A stretch of 64,000 bases of DNA from ENR-C20 sp942493145 (GCA_942493145.1 OW818679.1:1736001-1800000), one strand, 5' to 3'. Numbered from the stretch's first letter, positions 22,398-31,572 are shown. Notes: generated by a model not told the origin, from the letters alone. Numbers and translations are program-made.

Positions 22398-24923
22398 ATG
22401 GATGGAAAAGAAAAAGTGTTTACCAATTTGACTGGCGGAGGACCTGTATCTGTTTATGTCAAAGATGGCAAAATCACACGCATGAGGCCGTTGCAGGTTC
22501 CCCCGGAAGAATTGAAGCCATGGACGATCGAAGCAGATGGTAAAAAATACTCACCGCCTAAATCCTTAAAGCTGGCTCCAACTGCACTTGCTGAAAGAAA
22601 CCGTCTGGAATCGGAAAAGCGAATTTTATATCCCATGAAACGTGTTGATTTCGACCCAAAAGGCGAACGCAACATTCAGAATCGTGGGAAATCAGGATAT
22701 GTACGTATCAGCTGGGACGAGGCGCTGGACATAGTATCCGGCGAGATCACCAGGCTTACTGAGGCATACGGAAGCGCATCCATAACCGGTATGACATCAT
22801 CCCACCACAACTGGGGCATAGTCGGCTATAAAATGGGTCCCTTTGCGCGTTTCATGAATATGCTCAACTACACTCCTGTATTTGACAACCCTGACAGCTG
22901 GGAAGGCTGGCACTGGGGTGCTACTCATATGTATGGCTTCTATTGGCGTCTTGGTATGCCGGAGCAGTTCGATCTGCTTGAGGACAGCCTGAAAAATGCC
23001 GAGATGATAGTTTTATGGTCCAGCGATCCGGATTCCACCCGTGGAACATACAGCGGTCAGGAATCTGCTATCTGGCGTATATGGCTCAAGGAAAAGGGAA
23101 TAAAGACGGTGTTCATAGATCCGTTCTACAATTATACGAATGCGATAATGGACGGCACATGGCTGCCTGCACGCCCCGGCTCCGATACTGCGCTTGCAAT
23201 GGCAATAGCTTATGTTTGGATAACCGAAGGAATTTACGACAAGCAGTATATAGCTGAAAAAACGGTAGGCTTTGATCAATTTGAGGATTACATACTGGGT
23301 AAGGGAGAAGGAAACTATCCCAAAACTCCTGAATGGGCCGAGGATGAATCGGGAATACCGGCACGTAAGATCATCGCCCTTGCAAGAGAATGGGCTGAAA
23401 AGAGGACCGTCCTCAGCTGCGGCAGCCGCGGCGGTGAAGGAAGCGCATGCCGTACTGCATTTGGTACCGAGTGGGCACGTATGATGGTTTCACTGCAGGC
23501 GATGCAGGGCCTTGGCAAACCCGGCAGGTCAATCTGGGGCCTTACCATGGGAGCACCGGCTGATTCAGACACCTGGTTCCCTGGCTATGCTGAACCCCGT
23601 GGATCGATGGGTAAATCCCCGGTTGCCAAAAGAAAACTGTCACTGGAGAACAAGACAAAACAGAGGCTGTTCAGACTTTCACTGCCTGAAGCGATAATGA
23701 CCGCTAAGGAAGATTTCTATGGTGAAGGCTTCTGCGGACAGAGCCTTGAGCAGCAATTCACCCACAATGTTTATCCTATTGAAGCACGCTGCAGGATGTT
23801 CTACCGTTACGGCGGATCATTCATGGGAACCATGGTTGATACAAACAAATGGGTGAAGATGTACCAGCATGAAAATCTTGAGTTTGTCGTCAATCAGGAT
23901 TGCTGGTACCAAAGTGAAACAAATTTTGCCGATATCATACTGCCAGCCTGCACAAACTTCGAGAGGGATGACCTCGGCGAATGGGCTGCATGCGGCGGAT
24001 ACACGACAAATGCTCACATAGGAAACAACTACAGGGTAATAGTCAGGGAAATGAAATGCGTTGAGCCACTCGCTGAATCGAAATCAGACTATGAGATATT
24101 CAGGCTAATTTCTGCACGCCTTGGAATGGAAGAGCTTTTTACAGAGGGCAACACTGAAGTGGATTGGGCAAGGCTGTTCTTTGAATCCTCCGACGTTGCC
24201 AAGACTGTCTCCTGGGAAGAATTCAACAAAAAAGGCTACCATATCATACCACTACCCGAAAATTACAAGTCTACTCCGGGACTGCGCTGGTTTGCCGAAG
24301 GCAGGGTAGTAGATACCCCCGATACAGGCAACCCGAAACGGAATACGGAAAAGGCAAATGAGTTGGGAACCTATACCGGAAAGATAGAGTTTGCTTCCGA
24401 AAGTCTGAAGAAGAATATGCCGGATGATGAAGAGCGCCCTATAGTTCCCCATTTCATTCCATCATGGGAAGGCTACAGGAGCGAACCATACAAAAAATAT
24501 CCGCTGCAGATCATATCTCCTCATCCCAGGTTCTCGTTCCATGTGGAATATGATGGCCTCTGCTCCTGGATCGATGCCATACCTTTCCACCGCGTTGATA
24601 AGGATGACTATAAATGGTGGCCGATAAGGATAAATCCTGAAGATGCGAAAGAACGTAACATCATGGGCGGGGATATCGTAGAAGCTTATAACGACAGAGG
24701 TTCTGTTCTTTGCAGTGCCGTTGTTACCGAACGTGTACCCAGGGGAGTAATGCACAGCTATGGCTGCTCATCAAGATACGATCCTCTCATACCAGGAAAA
24801 GCTGGTTCAACCGACAGGGGAGGCTGTATAAACCTGTTAACCTCATCAAGACGGTTATCGAAACACGTACCCGGTATGACTCCTAACTCATGCCTGTGCG
24901 AAATCAGAAAGTGGGAGGGTTGA
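22398..24923 (+). CDS. Molybdopterin oxidoreductase, pyrogallol transhydroxylase-like large subunit
   Basis: An 841-residue DMSO-reductase-family catalytic subunit. It lacks the usual N-terminal Cys motif for a [4Fe-4S] cluster, as does pyrogallol-phloroglucinol transhydroxylase. H136 (in 'SSHHNWG') and D166-S167 (in 'NPDSWEGW') fall exactly 8 residues before H144, D174 and the Mo-ligand S175 of the Pelobacter acidigallici enzyme (numbers from memory). Y397 in 'WFPGYAEP' fits its Y404. The length is close to that enzyme's. It would bind two molybdopterin guanine dinucleotides and transfer hydroxyl groups between aromatic rings, or act on a related substrate. The small subunit gene follows after 4 nt, and Moco and molybdate genes surround it. 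Confidence 0.85.
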   Translation: MDGKEKVFTNLTGGGPVSVYVKDGKITRMRPLQVPPEELKPWTIEADGKKYSPPKSLKLAPTALAERNRLESEKRILYPMKRVDFDPKGERNIQNRGKSGYVRISWDEALDIVSGEITRLTEAYGSASITGMTSSHHNWGIVGYKMGPFARFMNMLNYTPVFDNPDSWEGWHWGATHMYGFYWRLGMPEQFDLLEDSLKNAEMIVLWSSDPDSTRGTYSGQESAIWRIWLKEKGIKTVFIDPFYNYTNAIMDGTWLPARPGSDTALAMAIAYVWITEGIYDKQYIAEKTVGFDQFEDYILGKGEGNYPKTPEWAEDESGIPARKIIALAREWAEKRTVLSCGSRGGEGSACRTAFGTEWARMMVSLQAMQGLGKPGRSIWGLTMGAPADSDTWFPGYAEPRGSMGKSPVAKRKLSLENKTKQRLFRLSLPEAIMTAKEDFYGEGFCGQSLEQQFTHNVYPIEARCRMFYRYGGSFMGTMVDTNKWVKMYQHENLEFVVNQDCWYQSETNFADIILPACTNFERDDLGEWAACGGYTTNAHIGNNYRVIVREMKCVEPLAESKSDYEIFRLISARLGMEELFTEGNTEVDWARLFFESSDVAKTVSWEEFNKKGYHIIPLPENYKSTPGLRWFAEGRVVDTPDTGNPKRNTEKANELGTYTGKIEFASESLKKNMPDDEERPIVPHFIPSWEGYRSEPYKKYPLQIISPHPRFSFHVEYDGLCSWIDAIPFHRVDKDDYKWWPIRINPEDAKERNIMGGDIVEAYNDRGSVLCSAVVTERVPRGVMHSYGCSSRYDPLIPGKAGSTDRGGCINLLTSSRRLSKHVPGMTPNSCLCEIRKWEG

Positions 24924-24927
24924 TAAT

Positions 24928-25776
24928 ATGGCCAGATATGGAATTGCAATAGACATTACAAAATGTACAGGATGTCACAACTGTTTCATTGCCTGCAAGG
25001 ATGAATTCGCGGGAAATGATTATCTTCCTCTTTCCGCCGCACAGCCCAAGGATGGTCAGGACTGGCTGCGTGTTCAGGAAGTGGAGCAGGGAACAGACGC
25101 TAAAATAAAGGTTGATTATATACCGATAATGTGCCAGCACTGTGGAGATGCACCATGCATGAAGAAAGGCCCGGAAGGTGCTGTATACCGCCGTAATGAC
25201 GGTATAGTAATCATCGATCCGGTAAAGTCAAAGGGACATAAGGAAATTGTAAATTCCTGTCCTTACCGTGCTATAATCTGGAATGAAGAGAGTCAGCTGC
25301 CCCAGAAGTGTACAATGTGCGCTCACATGCTGGATAATGGCGAAATGACTACCCGCTGTGTTGAGTCCTGCCCGAATGGTGCTCTTGTGTTTGGGGATCT
25401 GGATGATAAGAACAGCGAAGTTTCAAAACTCCTTGCGGAAAAAGCTGCAAAGGTTGAGGATTTCAAACCTGAATTAGGTACTGAACCTAATATCAAGTAC
25501 ATCGACCTTCCAAAGTTCTTTATCGCAGGCGAGGTTATGCTGGCCGACAAACCCAGGGAGTGTGTCAAGGGCGCCAAGGTGACCTTGAGAGCAGCTGATG
25601 GTATAGGATCTGTAATGGAAACCACCACAGATTTCTTCGGGGATTTTGAATTCAAAGGACTCGGAAAGAACCGGGAATATATCCTGAAGGCAGAGGTTGC
25701 TGGATATAAACCGGCGGAAATCGCGGTAAGGACCAATGCCAGCAAAAACATTGGAGAGATAGTGCTTGAAAAATAA
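24928..25776 (+). CDS. Molybdoenzyme iron-sulfur subunit, transhydroxylase small subunit-like
   Basis: A 282-residue protein. Residues 1-195 carry cysteine clusters for several [4Fe-4S] centres ('CTGCHNCFIACKDEF', 'MCQHCGDAPCMKKGP', 'CPYRAIIW', 'CTMCAHMLDNG', 'CVESCPNGAL'). The C-terminal 80 residues form a transthyretin/Cna-B-like beta domain ('GAKVTLRAADGIGSVMETTT', 'FKGLGKNREYILKAEVAGY'). An Fe-S subunit ending in a beta-barrel domain of this type is the architecture of the pyrogallol transhydroxylase small subunit (about 274 residues). It is cytoplasmic: neither subunit has a Tat signal. Confidence 0.88.
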   Translation: MARYGIAIDITKCTGCHNCFIACKDEFAGNDYLPLSAAQPKDGQDWLRVQEVEQGTDAKIKVDYIPIMCQHCGDAPCMKKGPEGAVYRRNDGIVIIDPVKSKGHKEIVNSCPYRAIIWNEESQLPQKCTMCAHMLDNGEMTTRCVESCPNGALVFGDLDDKNSEVSKLLAEKAAKVEDFKPELGTEPNIKYIDLPKFFIAGEVMLADKPRECVKGAKVTLRAADGIGSVMETTTDFFGDFEFKGLGKNREYILKAEVAGYKPAEIAVRTNASKNIGEIVLEK

Positions 25777-25840
25777 AACTGCTGTGCTATAATTATTACA
25801 GTTAAAAATTTCATATCAGTTTCCGTGCCTTGCAGTCTAC

Positions 25841-25955
25841 GAATAATGCTGGTGATTTACAGGCAAAGTTTATGAATGCAAAGCCTGGACCGGGGTTCCG
25901 GTTCACGGGGTTAAGTTGGAAATGACTTGGCCTTCACCAATTGAGAAGGAGACAA
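25841..25955 (+). ncRNA. Moco riboswitch, second copy (upstream of modA)
   Basis: GCTGGTGA (about 25848) can pair with TTCACCAAT (25933-). Inside are AGGC...GCCT, ACCGG/CCGGT, and the 3' arm CACGGGGTTAAGT-TGGAAATG-ACTTGGCC followed by GAGAAGGAG, similar to the GAAATGACTTCGCCT...GGAAAGG part of the E. coli Moco RNA. The terminator at 26018-26052 follows. Position ahead of the molybdate transporter fits repression by Moco. It could also be the tungsten-cofactor variant. Confidence 0.78.
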
Positions 25956-26017
25956 AACAAATGCGATACAGCCTTACTGCTTTTAAGCCGGACGGCATAA
26001 GTTGCACTGATTTATTT

Positions 26018-26052
26018 CAGCCTGTTTTGTTCATCGAAACAGGCTGTTTTAT
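26018..26052 (+). terminator. Terminator in modA leader
   Basis: The arms CAGCCTGTTT (26018-26027) and AAACAGGCTG (26037-26046) are followed by TTTTAT. It is the likely expression platform of the riboswitch upstream. Confidence 0.8.
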
Positions 26053-26087
26053 ATGCTCAACCACATAAAGCCTGAAGGGAGAAAGTT

Positions 26088-26870
26088 ATGAAAAACACAC
26101 AAAAAATCGTATTAATAGCAATGACGATGTTTATGCTGGTTCTGACATCAGCCTGTGGGCAAGCAACAAAACAGACTAATGTTAAGTTGACAATATCAGC
26201 CGCAGCCAGCGTGAGAAATTCAATTGAAGAGATAAAAGCCACCTATGCTGCTATCAATCCTGATGTTGAGTTGGTCTTGAATTTTGGAGGATCGGGATCA
26301 CTGCAAAAGCAGATTGAGGAAGGTGCAGAAGTGGATATATTCATTTCTGCAGCGGCAAAGCAGATGGACGCATTGAGCGAGAAGGGGCTTATTCTTGAAG
26401 ACACAAGAGAAGACCTCCTGGGTAACAGTATAGTGCTGGTAATCCCCGCAGATTCGACATCGGTTGCTTCATTCGAAAACCTTGCTGATGACAATGTTAA
26501 AAGTATCGCTTTAGGAGAACCCAAAAGTGTACCGGCAGGACAATATAGTGAAGAAGCCTTGAAATCTTTAGGCCTGCTTGATAGAATAACACCAAAGGCA
26601 GTGTACGCGAAGGATGTTAAAGAAGTACTTACATGGGTTGAAACCGGAAATGCAGATGCGGGTATCGTTTATAAAACCGACGCGGTTGCTTCCGACAAGG
26701 TCAAAATAGTTTCCGAGGCTCCTTCCGGATCATATTCACCTGTTGTATATCCTTCAGCGGTAATGAAGGAAACGAAAAACCTTTCTGAGGCACAGGAGTT
26801 TATCAACTATATGTACAGTGACGATGCAAAGCCTGTTTTTGAAAAATACGGATTTGTATTCATGCCATAG
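26088..26870 (+). CDS. modA: Molybdate ABC transporter substrate-binding protein
   Basis: A 260-residue lipoprotein: signal with lipobox 'LVLTSACGQ', then the ModA fold with 'TISAAASVRNSIEEI', 'LNFGGSGSLQKQIEEGAEVD', 'ALGEPKSVPAGQYSEEAL' and 'ADAGIVYKTDA'. These are the oxyanion-binding motifs of ModA. It captures molybdate (or tungstate) outside the cell and delivers it to ModBC. It is first in modABC, behind a Moco riboswitch. Confidence 0.95.
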   Translation: MKNTQKIVLIAMTMFMLVLTSACGQATKQTNVKLTISAAASVRNSIEEIKATYAAINPDVELVLNFGGSGSLQKQIEEGAEVDIFISAAAKQMDALSEKGLILEDTREDLLGNSIVLVIPADSTSVASFENLADDNVKSIALGEPKSVPAGQYSEEALKSLGLLDRITPKAVYAKDVKEVLTWVETGNADAGIVYKTDAVASDKVKIVSEAPSGSYSPVVYPSAVMKETKNLSEAQEFINYMYSDDAKPVFEKYGFVFMP

Positions 26871-26932
26871 AAGCAGTTGTTTGAATAATCCCAGATGCTA
26901 TCCGGCACAATGGGACGTGGAGGTACAAGACT

Positions 26933-27613
26933 TTGGATCTTACCCCTATATGGATTTCACTAAAAACTTCAGTAGCAGCGACACTGGTTACATTTATAAC
27001 CGGTATCGCTGCTGCCTGGTTTATAGCAAACTACCGTGGCCGGCTAAAAGGTATAATCGATGGCATCCTTACGCTGCCAATGGTGCTGCCTCCTACTGTG
27101 CTGGGTTTCTTTCTTCTCCTTATATTCGGGAAACGTGGCCCTATTGGCAGCCTTCTTTACGATTTGGGAATCACGGTAATATTTTCGTGGCCTGCTACGG
27201 TCATCGCTGCTGCTGTAGTATCATTCCCAATGCTTTACAAGACAGCCCGGGGTGCCTTTGAACAGATAGACAGGAACATAGTAAATGCCGCACGGACTCT
27301 GGGAGTAAATGAGTGGAAGGTGTTCTGGAAGGTGTCAGTGCCACTTGCATGGCCTGGTATTGCTGCAGGAACCGCGCTGGCATTTGCACGTGCCCTTGGT
27401 GAATTCGGGGCAACCCTGATGGTGGCCGGGAACATCCCGGGAAGGACGCAAACCATACCGCTGGCAATATTCTTTGCGGCTGAGGGCGGGGATATGGACA
27501 AAGCCCTGACATGGGTTCTGCTAATATTTGTCATTTCACTTCTGGTTATGATTGCAATGAATTACTGGAATGATTACCAACGGAAGATAATCATGCCTGC
27601 AGAGAGGAACTGA
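26933..27613 (+). CDS. modB: Molybdate ABC transporter permease
   Basis: A 226-residue permease with five to six membrane segments and the EAA loop 'ARTLGVNEWKVFWKVSVPLAWPG' (given in part as 'AARTLGVNEWKVFWKV'). The ATP-binding gene starts 1 nt after its stop. The start is TTG 26933, with GGAGGT 8 nt upstream. Confidence 0.94.
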   Translation: MDLTPIWISLKTSVAATLVTFITGIAAAWFIANYRGRLKGIIDGILTLPMVLPPTVLGFFLLLIFGKRGPIGSLLYDLGITVIFSWPATVIAAAVVSFPMLYKTARGAFEQIDRNIVNAARTLGVNEWKVFWKVSVPLAWPGIAAGTALAFARALGEFGATLMVAGNIPGRTQTIPLAIFFAAEGGDMDKALTWVLLIFVISLLVMIAMNYWNDYQRKIIMPAERN

Positions 27614-27614
27614 A

Positions 27615-28709
27615 ATGGAACTTATTGTTGATATAAAGAAAAAACTACATGGATTCAGCCTTAATGTTAATTTCACTGCAAGTAATGATACAGTAGGGCT
27701 TCTTGGCGCCTCCGGTTCGGGAAAGAGCATGACATTAAGGTGTATAGCCGGCATCGAAACTCCAGATGAGGGAAGGATAGTTCTTAACGGGAGGACCTTG
27801 TTTGATTCGGAAAAAGGAATAAACCTGCCAAGCAGGAAAAGGAAAATAGGAATTCTTTTTCAAAACTACGCATTGTTTCCCCATATGACGGTAGAAAACA
27901 ATATCAGATTCGGGCTGTCCGACTTGAAAAAATCAGAACAGGACACGAAATTGGCAAATGTTATAAGGATGGTCCATCTTGAAGGCCTTGAAAGAAGGTA
28001 TCCCAGCCAACTGTCAGGAGGACAGCAGCAGAGGGTTGCCCTTGCACGTGCCATGGCGGTGGAACCTGAAGCTCTCTTGTTGGACGAGCCCTTTTCAGCC
28101 CTTGATGAGTATTTGAAGAACCACCTTATAAAGCAACTGATTGATTCCCTGTCAGATTACAGGGGAGTAACTCTTTTCGTATCCCACAACAGGGAGGAGG
28201 CATACAGGATATGCAGGAATCTTGTTGTGCTTTCTGAAGGCAGAGTTGCTGCCGTGGGCTCGAAAGAGGACATATTCACCAAACCTCCGACACTGGCTGC
28301 TGCCAGGCTTACCGGCTGCAAGAACATATCAGTGGCGGGAAGAATTTCAGAAGATACCATAGAGGCAGTTGATTGGGGCTGCATGTTACATACGGGAACC
28401 AATGGAAAACGGGCCACCCATGTTGGAATCCGTGCCCGTTATATATCGCTGGCAGGGGAAAATGACACATTGAACATATTTAAATGCTGGCCTTCATTTG
28501 TCAATGAGACTCAATTCAGAATGGCTGTATATCTGAATATCGGTGAACCACCGGCTGAAAAATCGGATTATCATATCCAGTGGGATATTACAAAAGAAAA
28601 ATGGGAAGAACTTAAGGAAAGGCCTGTCCCATGGGATATATGCCTCAGAACTGACAGGTTGTTGCTAATTGATGAAACAGTTGAAGGATATCCTGTTGTT
28701 GGACAATGA
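27615..28709 (+). CDS. modC: Molybdate ABC transporter ATP-binding protein
   Basis: A 364-residue ABC ATPase with Walker A 'LGASGSGKSMTLRCIAG', signature 'LSGGQQQRVALARAMA', Walker B 'ALLLDEPFSALD' and switch His in 'LFVSHNREEAYR'. The C-terminal 130 residues replace a canonical Mo-binding TOBE pair with a diverged regulatory domain. It powers ModB. A U-rich but hairpin-free stretch follows. Confidence 0.94.
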   Translation: MELIVDIKKKLHGFSLNVNFTASNDTVGLLGASGSGKSMTLRCIAGIETPDEGRIVLNGRTLFDSEKGINLPSRKRKIGILFQNYALFPHMTVENNIRFGLSDLKKSEQDTKLANVIRMVHLEGLERRYPSQLSGGQQQRVALARAMAVEPEALLLDEPFSALDEYLKNHLIKQLIDSLSDYRGVTLFVSHNREEAYRICRNLVVLSEGRVAAVGSKEDIFTKPPTLAAARLTGCKNISVAGRISEDTIEAVDWGCMLHTGTNGKRATHVGIRARYISLAGENDTLNIFKCWPSFVNETQFRMAVYLNIGEPPAEKSDYHIQWDITKEKWEELKERPVPWDICLRTDRLLLIDETVEGYPVVGQ

Positions 28710-28800
28710 AAATACATTATAAAAAATTAATTTTTACAGAAGGGTTTTTATATGTTTATGAAGAAATTATAAATCATATCTTTTTGAAGGGTGAATCTCT

Positions 28801-29151
28801 ATGGAAATGCACATTTTTTCAGGACATGCACAGCTCCCGAACGGGTCTGACCTTTATGAGAGCATGAAATTTCTCTCGGTATTGATGACAGTTGATATGG
28901 ATACTGGAACAATCATAAAGAGTACAGTGCCTTTGTATTGTCCTCTTCACAGCGAGTTTGTGGAAAACATAATGAATGGTAAATCTCTTGATGATGATCT
29001 TGATAAGATTTTCAAGGAGATAGACAAGAAAATTCATACGCAGACACGCCGTGCTTTAATAACAGCGATTCAAACGCTGCATAACAGATATATAATAGTA
29101 AAGGGCAGTTATATCAAAGAAAAGGAAAATAAGCAGCAAACACAAATTTAG
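28801..29151 (+). CDS. DUF3870 family protein
   Basis: A 116-residue protein with 'FSGHAQLPNGSDLYESMKFL', 'VDMDTGTIIKSTVPLYCPL', 'FVENIMNGKSLDDDLDKIF' and 'RALITAIQTLHNRY', matching my recollection of DUF3870. The family is common in anaerobic Firmicutes near catabolic operons and has no known function. No signal peptide. It sits alone between modC and the mutase leader RNA. Confidence 0.8.
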   Translation: MEMHIFSGHAQLPNGSDLYESMKFLSVLMTVDMDTGTIIKSTVPLYCPLHSEFVENIMNGKSLDDDLDKIFKEIDKKIHTQTRRALITAIQTLHNRYIIVKGSYIKEKENKQQTQI

Positions 29152-29175
29152 GTGTAAAATTTAGGTGTAAAATAC

Positions 29176-29204
29176 TTGTTTACACTGATTAACCATGGTA
29201 TAAT
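29176..29204 (+). promoter_or_regulatory. Sigma-A promoter of the mutase operon
   Basis: TTGTTT (29176-29181), 17-nt spacer, TATAAT (29199-29204). It is placed as in the copy-1 leader, a short distance before the conserved RNA. Confidence 0.75.
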
Positions 29205-29237
29205 TCTTGTTAAGGTTATAAAAACTGAATGATTTTT

Positions 29238-29369
29238 GTGATTCTTATCACGGGTAGCTTGAATATGTTATCGAAATTGCTGAAGAATAAGATTTCGATA
29301 TTTAGTAATCAAGCCTAGCTCTTAATAGACATCTAGTAAATGTTTATCAAAAGTTAGGCTTTTTTTATT
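29238..29369 (+). ncRNA. Unassigned riboswitch-like leader RNA, copy 2
   Basis: Same layout as 20320-20442: hairpin GTGA-TTCTTA-TCAC, then GGGTAGCTTGAATATGTTA, a variable hairpin (ATCGAAAT/ATTTCGAT), TATTTAGTAATCAAGCC, TAGCTCTT, and a terminator arm AAAAGTTAGGCTTTTTTT. Loops and variable stems differ in sequence but keep pairing, which supports a conserved structure rather than recent duplication. It controls a methylmalonyl-CoA mutase operon. Confidence 0.75.
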
Positions 29370-29454
29370 GTTAAAACCATTATTGTAATATTGAAAATCT
29401 TGTTTTGTTACAATAAAAATAATCATCAAGAAATAGTCTTTGAGGAGGTATGAA

Positions 29455-31128
29455 ATGTCGGAACGGGAAAATATGGAGTCTTTGAAAATGGGCTTCGAAA
29501 AATGGGATGGAATTGTTAAGAATTCATTAAGCAAGAATCCCGAAAGAGCTGAAAGCTTTAAAACATCATCAGAAATTGAAGTGAAAAGGGTATACACCCC
29601 TGAAGATACCATGGACATGGACTATATGACGGATCTGTCCTTTCCGGGCGAATTCCCATATACAAGAGGCGTTCAGCCTACCATGTACAGGGGAAAGCTA
29701 TGGACCATGCGTCAGTATGCAGGCTTCGGGACAGCTGAGGAATCCAATAACAGATACAAATATCTTCTGGCACAGGGACAGACCGGTCTTAGTATAGCCT
29801 TCGACCTGCCGACCCAGATCGGATATGACTCCGACCATTCTCTGTCGGAAGGCGAAGTTGGGAAAGTTGGGGTTGCCATCGATTCTCTGAAGGATATGGA
29901 GATTCTTTTTGACGGGATTCCACTGGATAAGGTAAGCACATCCATGACCATAAATTCAGCCGCTTCAGTGCTGTTGGCCATGTATGTCGCCCTGGCCGAA
30001 AAGCAGGGTGTACCACTCGACAAGATATCGGGAACCATCCAGAACGACATACTCAAGGAATATATTGCAAGAGGAACATACATTTTCCCAATTGATCCTT
30101 CAATGAGGCTCATAACGGACATATTCAGCTATTGCGCTAAAAATGTTCCTAAATGGAACACCATTTCAATAAGCGGCTACCATATCAGGGAAGCCGGTTC
30201 CACTGCAGTACAGGAAGTGGCTTTCACACTTGCCGACGCAATCGCTTATGTTGAAGCAGCCATAAAAGCAGGCCTGGATGTTGATGAATTCGGACCAAGG
30301 CTTTCATTCTTCTTCAACGCTCACAATGACCTGCTGGAGGAGGTTGCTAAATTCAGAGCTGCCAGAAGGATGTGGGCAAAGATCATGAAGGATAGGTTCA
30401 ACGCTAAGAATCCAAAATCCCTCATGCTCAGATTCCACACCCAAACCGCCGGTTCCACGCTCACAGCACAGCAGCCAGAAAACAATATTGTCAGGGTTGC
30501 GGTACAGACCCTCGCGGCAGTTCTTGGAGGCACACAGTCACTGCACACAAATTCCAAGGATGAAGCACTTGCACTGCCTACCGAATCTTCGGTAAGGACA
30601 GCCCTCAGGACTCAGCAGATAATCGGTTATGAAAGCGGCGTCACAGAGACCATTGACCCCCTTGCCGGATCATATTATATAGAAAGCCTGACCAATAAGA
30701 TTGAAGAAGAGGCGATGGAATACATAAGGAAGATCGATGCCCTGGGCGGCGCTCCGAAAGCTGTAGAGATGGGTTTCATGCAGAAGGAGATACAGGATAG
30801 CGCATATAAATACCAGATGGATGTTGAAGCCGGCAGGGAGATAGTAGTCGGCATGAACAAGTTCCAGGTTAAGGAAGATGTCAAGCCAAATCTGCTCAAG
30901 GTCGATCCGTTGGTTGGCGAAAAGCAGAACAGCAAACTCGCAGACCTTAAAAAGGAAAGAGATTCGGCTAAAGTCGAAAAGGCGCTTCAGGCACTCAAGT
31001 CTGCAGCTGAGACCGATACCAACCTTATGCCTTATATAATTGATGCGGTTAAGGAATACGGCACACTCGGCGAAATATGCGGTGTTCTCAGGGAAGTTTT
31101 CGGTGAATATCAGCAATCGGTTCTTTAA
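29455..31128 (+). CDS. Methylmalonyl-CoA mutase large (catalytic) subunit
   Basis: About 557 residues from ATG 29455, behind GAGGAGG. TIM-barrel of the acyl-CoA mutase family without the B12 domain: 'PTMYRGKLWTMRQYAGFG', 'GLSIAFDLPTQIGYDSD', 'ISGYHIREAGSTAVQE', 'RFHTQTAGSTLTAQQPENN'. The Arg in 'YIARGTYIFP' corresponds to the carboxylate-binding Arg of methylmalonyl-CoA mutase (R207 in P. shermanii); isobutyryl- and hydroxyisobutyryl-CoA mutases have Gln there. So methylmalonyl-CoA is the likely substrate. It interconverts succinyl-CoA and methylmalonyl-CoA with adenosylcobalamin, together with the small subunit encoded next. Confidence 0.93.
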   Translation: MSERENMESLKMGFEKWDGIVKNSLSKNPERAESFKTSSEIEVKRVYTPEDTMDMDYMTDLSFPGEFPYTRGVQPTMYRGKLWTMRQYAGFGTAEESNNRYKYLLAQGQTGLSIAFDLPTQIGYDSDHSLSEGEVGKVGVAIDSLKDMEILFDGIPLDKVSTSMTINSAASVLLAMYVALAEKQGVPLDKISGTIQNDILKEYIARGTYIFPIDPSMRLITDIFSYCAKNVPKWNTISISGYHIREAGSTAVQEVAFTLADAIAYVEAAIKAGLDVDEFGPRLSFFFNAHNDLLEEVAKFRAARRMWAKIMKDRFNAKNPKSLMLRFHTQTAGSTLTAQQPENNIVRVAVQTLAAVLGGTQSLHTNSKDEALALPTESSVRTALRTQQIIGYESGVTETIDPLAGSYYIESLTNKIEEEAMEYIRKIDALGGAPKAVEMGFMQKEIQDSAYKYQMDVEAGREIVVGMNKFQVKEDVKPNLLKVDPLVGEKQNSKLADLKKERDSAKVEKALQALKSAAETDTNLMPYIIDAVKEYGTLGEICGVLREVFGEYQQSVL

Positions 31129-31173
31129 TAGAACAATGCAGTGAATGCAAAAAGAAAAAGGAGATGTGGACAT

Positions 31174-31572
31174 ATGGCTAAAATAATCAGGGTACTAGTG
31201 GCCAAGCCGGGCCTCGATGGGCATGACAGAGGTGCCAAGGTAGTAGCGAGAGCGTTGAGGGATGCTGGCATGGAAGTTATATATACAGGATTGAGACAAA
31301 CTCCGGAACAGATCGTAGCAGCTGCAATTCAAGAGGACGTGGACTGTGTGGCTATGAGTATATTGTCAGGAGCACACAACCATCTTTTTCCAAAGATAGT
31401 AAACATGCTTAGGGAGAAGGGCTGCGACGACATACTCGTAGTAGGCGGAGGTGTAATTCCCGAAGATGATATACCGGCACTAAAGGCGGCAGGTGTTGCG
31501 GAGATATTCACTCCGGGGACTCCTACCTCGGTTACGATTGATTTTATAAAAGAGAATATAACCAGGAAATAG
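31174..31572 (+). CDS. Methylmalonyl-CoA mutase B12-binding subunit
   Basis: About 132 residues from ATG 31174 (AAGGAGATG upstream). Cobalamin-binding fold with the DxHxxG motif in 'PGLDGHDRGAKVVARAL', 'SILSGAH' and 'VVGGGVIPEDD'. It provides the base-off cobalamin site for the catalytic subunit 45 nt upstream. Separate subunits are usual in clostridia and archaea. Confidence 0.95.
   Translation: MAKIIRVLVAKPGLDGHDRGAKVVARALRDAGMEVIYTGLRQTPEQIVAAAIQEDVDCVAMSILSGAHNHLFPKIVNMLREKGCDDILVVGGGVIPEDDIPALKAAGVAEIFTPGTPTSVTIDFIKENITRK

Noticed and set aside
25961..26068. 35-codon open frame with AGAAGGAG upstream in the modA leader
   Set aside because: The ribosome-site-like GAGAAGGAG is part of the riboswitch 3' end and the frame runs through the terminator. 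The product has no recognisable feature.
20320..29369. Assigning the paired leaders to T-box, SAM, cobalamin, purine or c-di-GMP classes
   Set aside because: None of the core motifs I know for these classes is present (for example no AGGGTGGNACCGCG, no B12 box, no K-turn SAM core).
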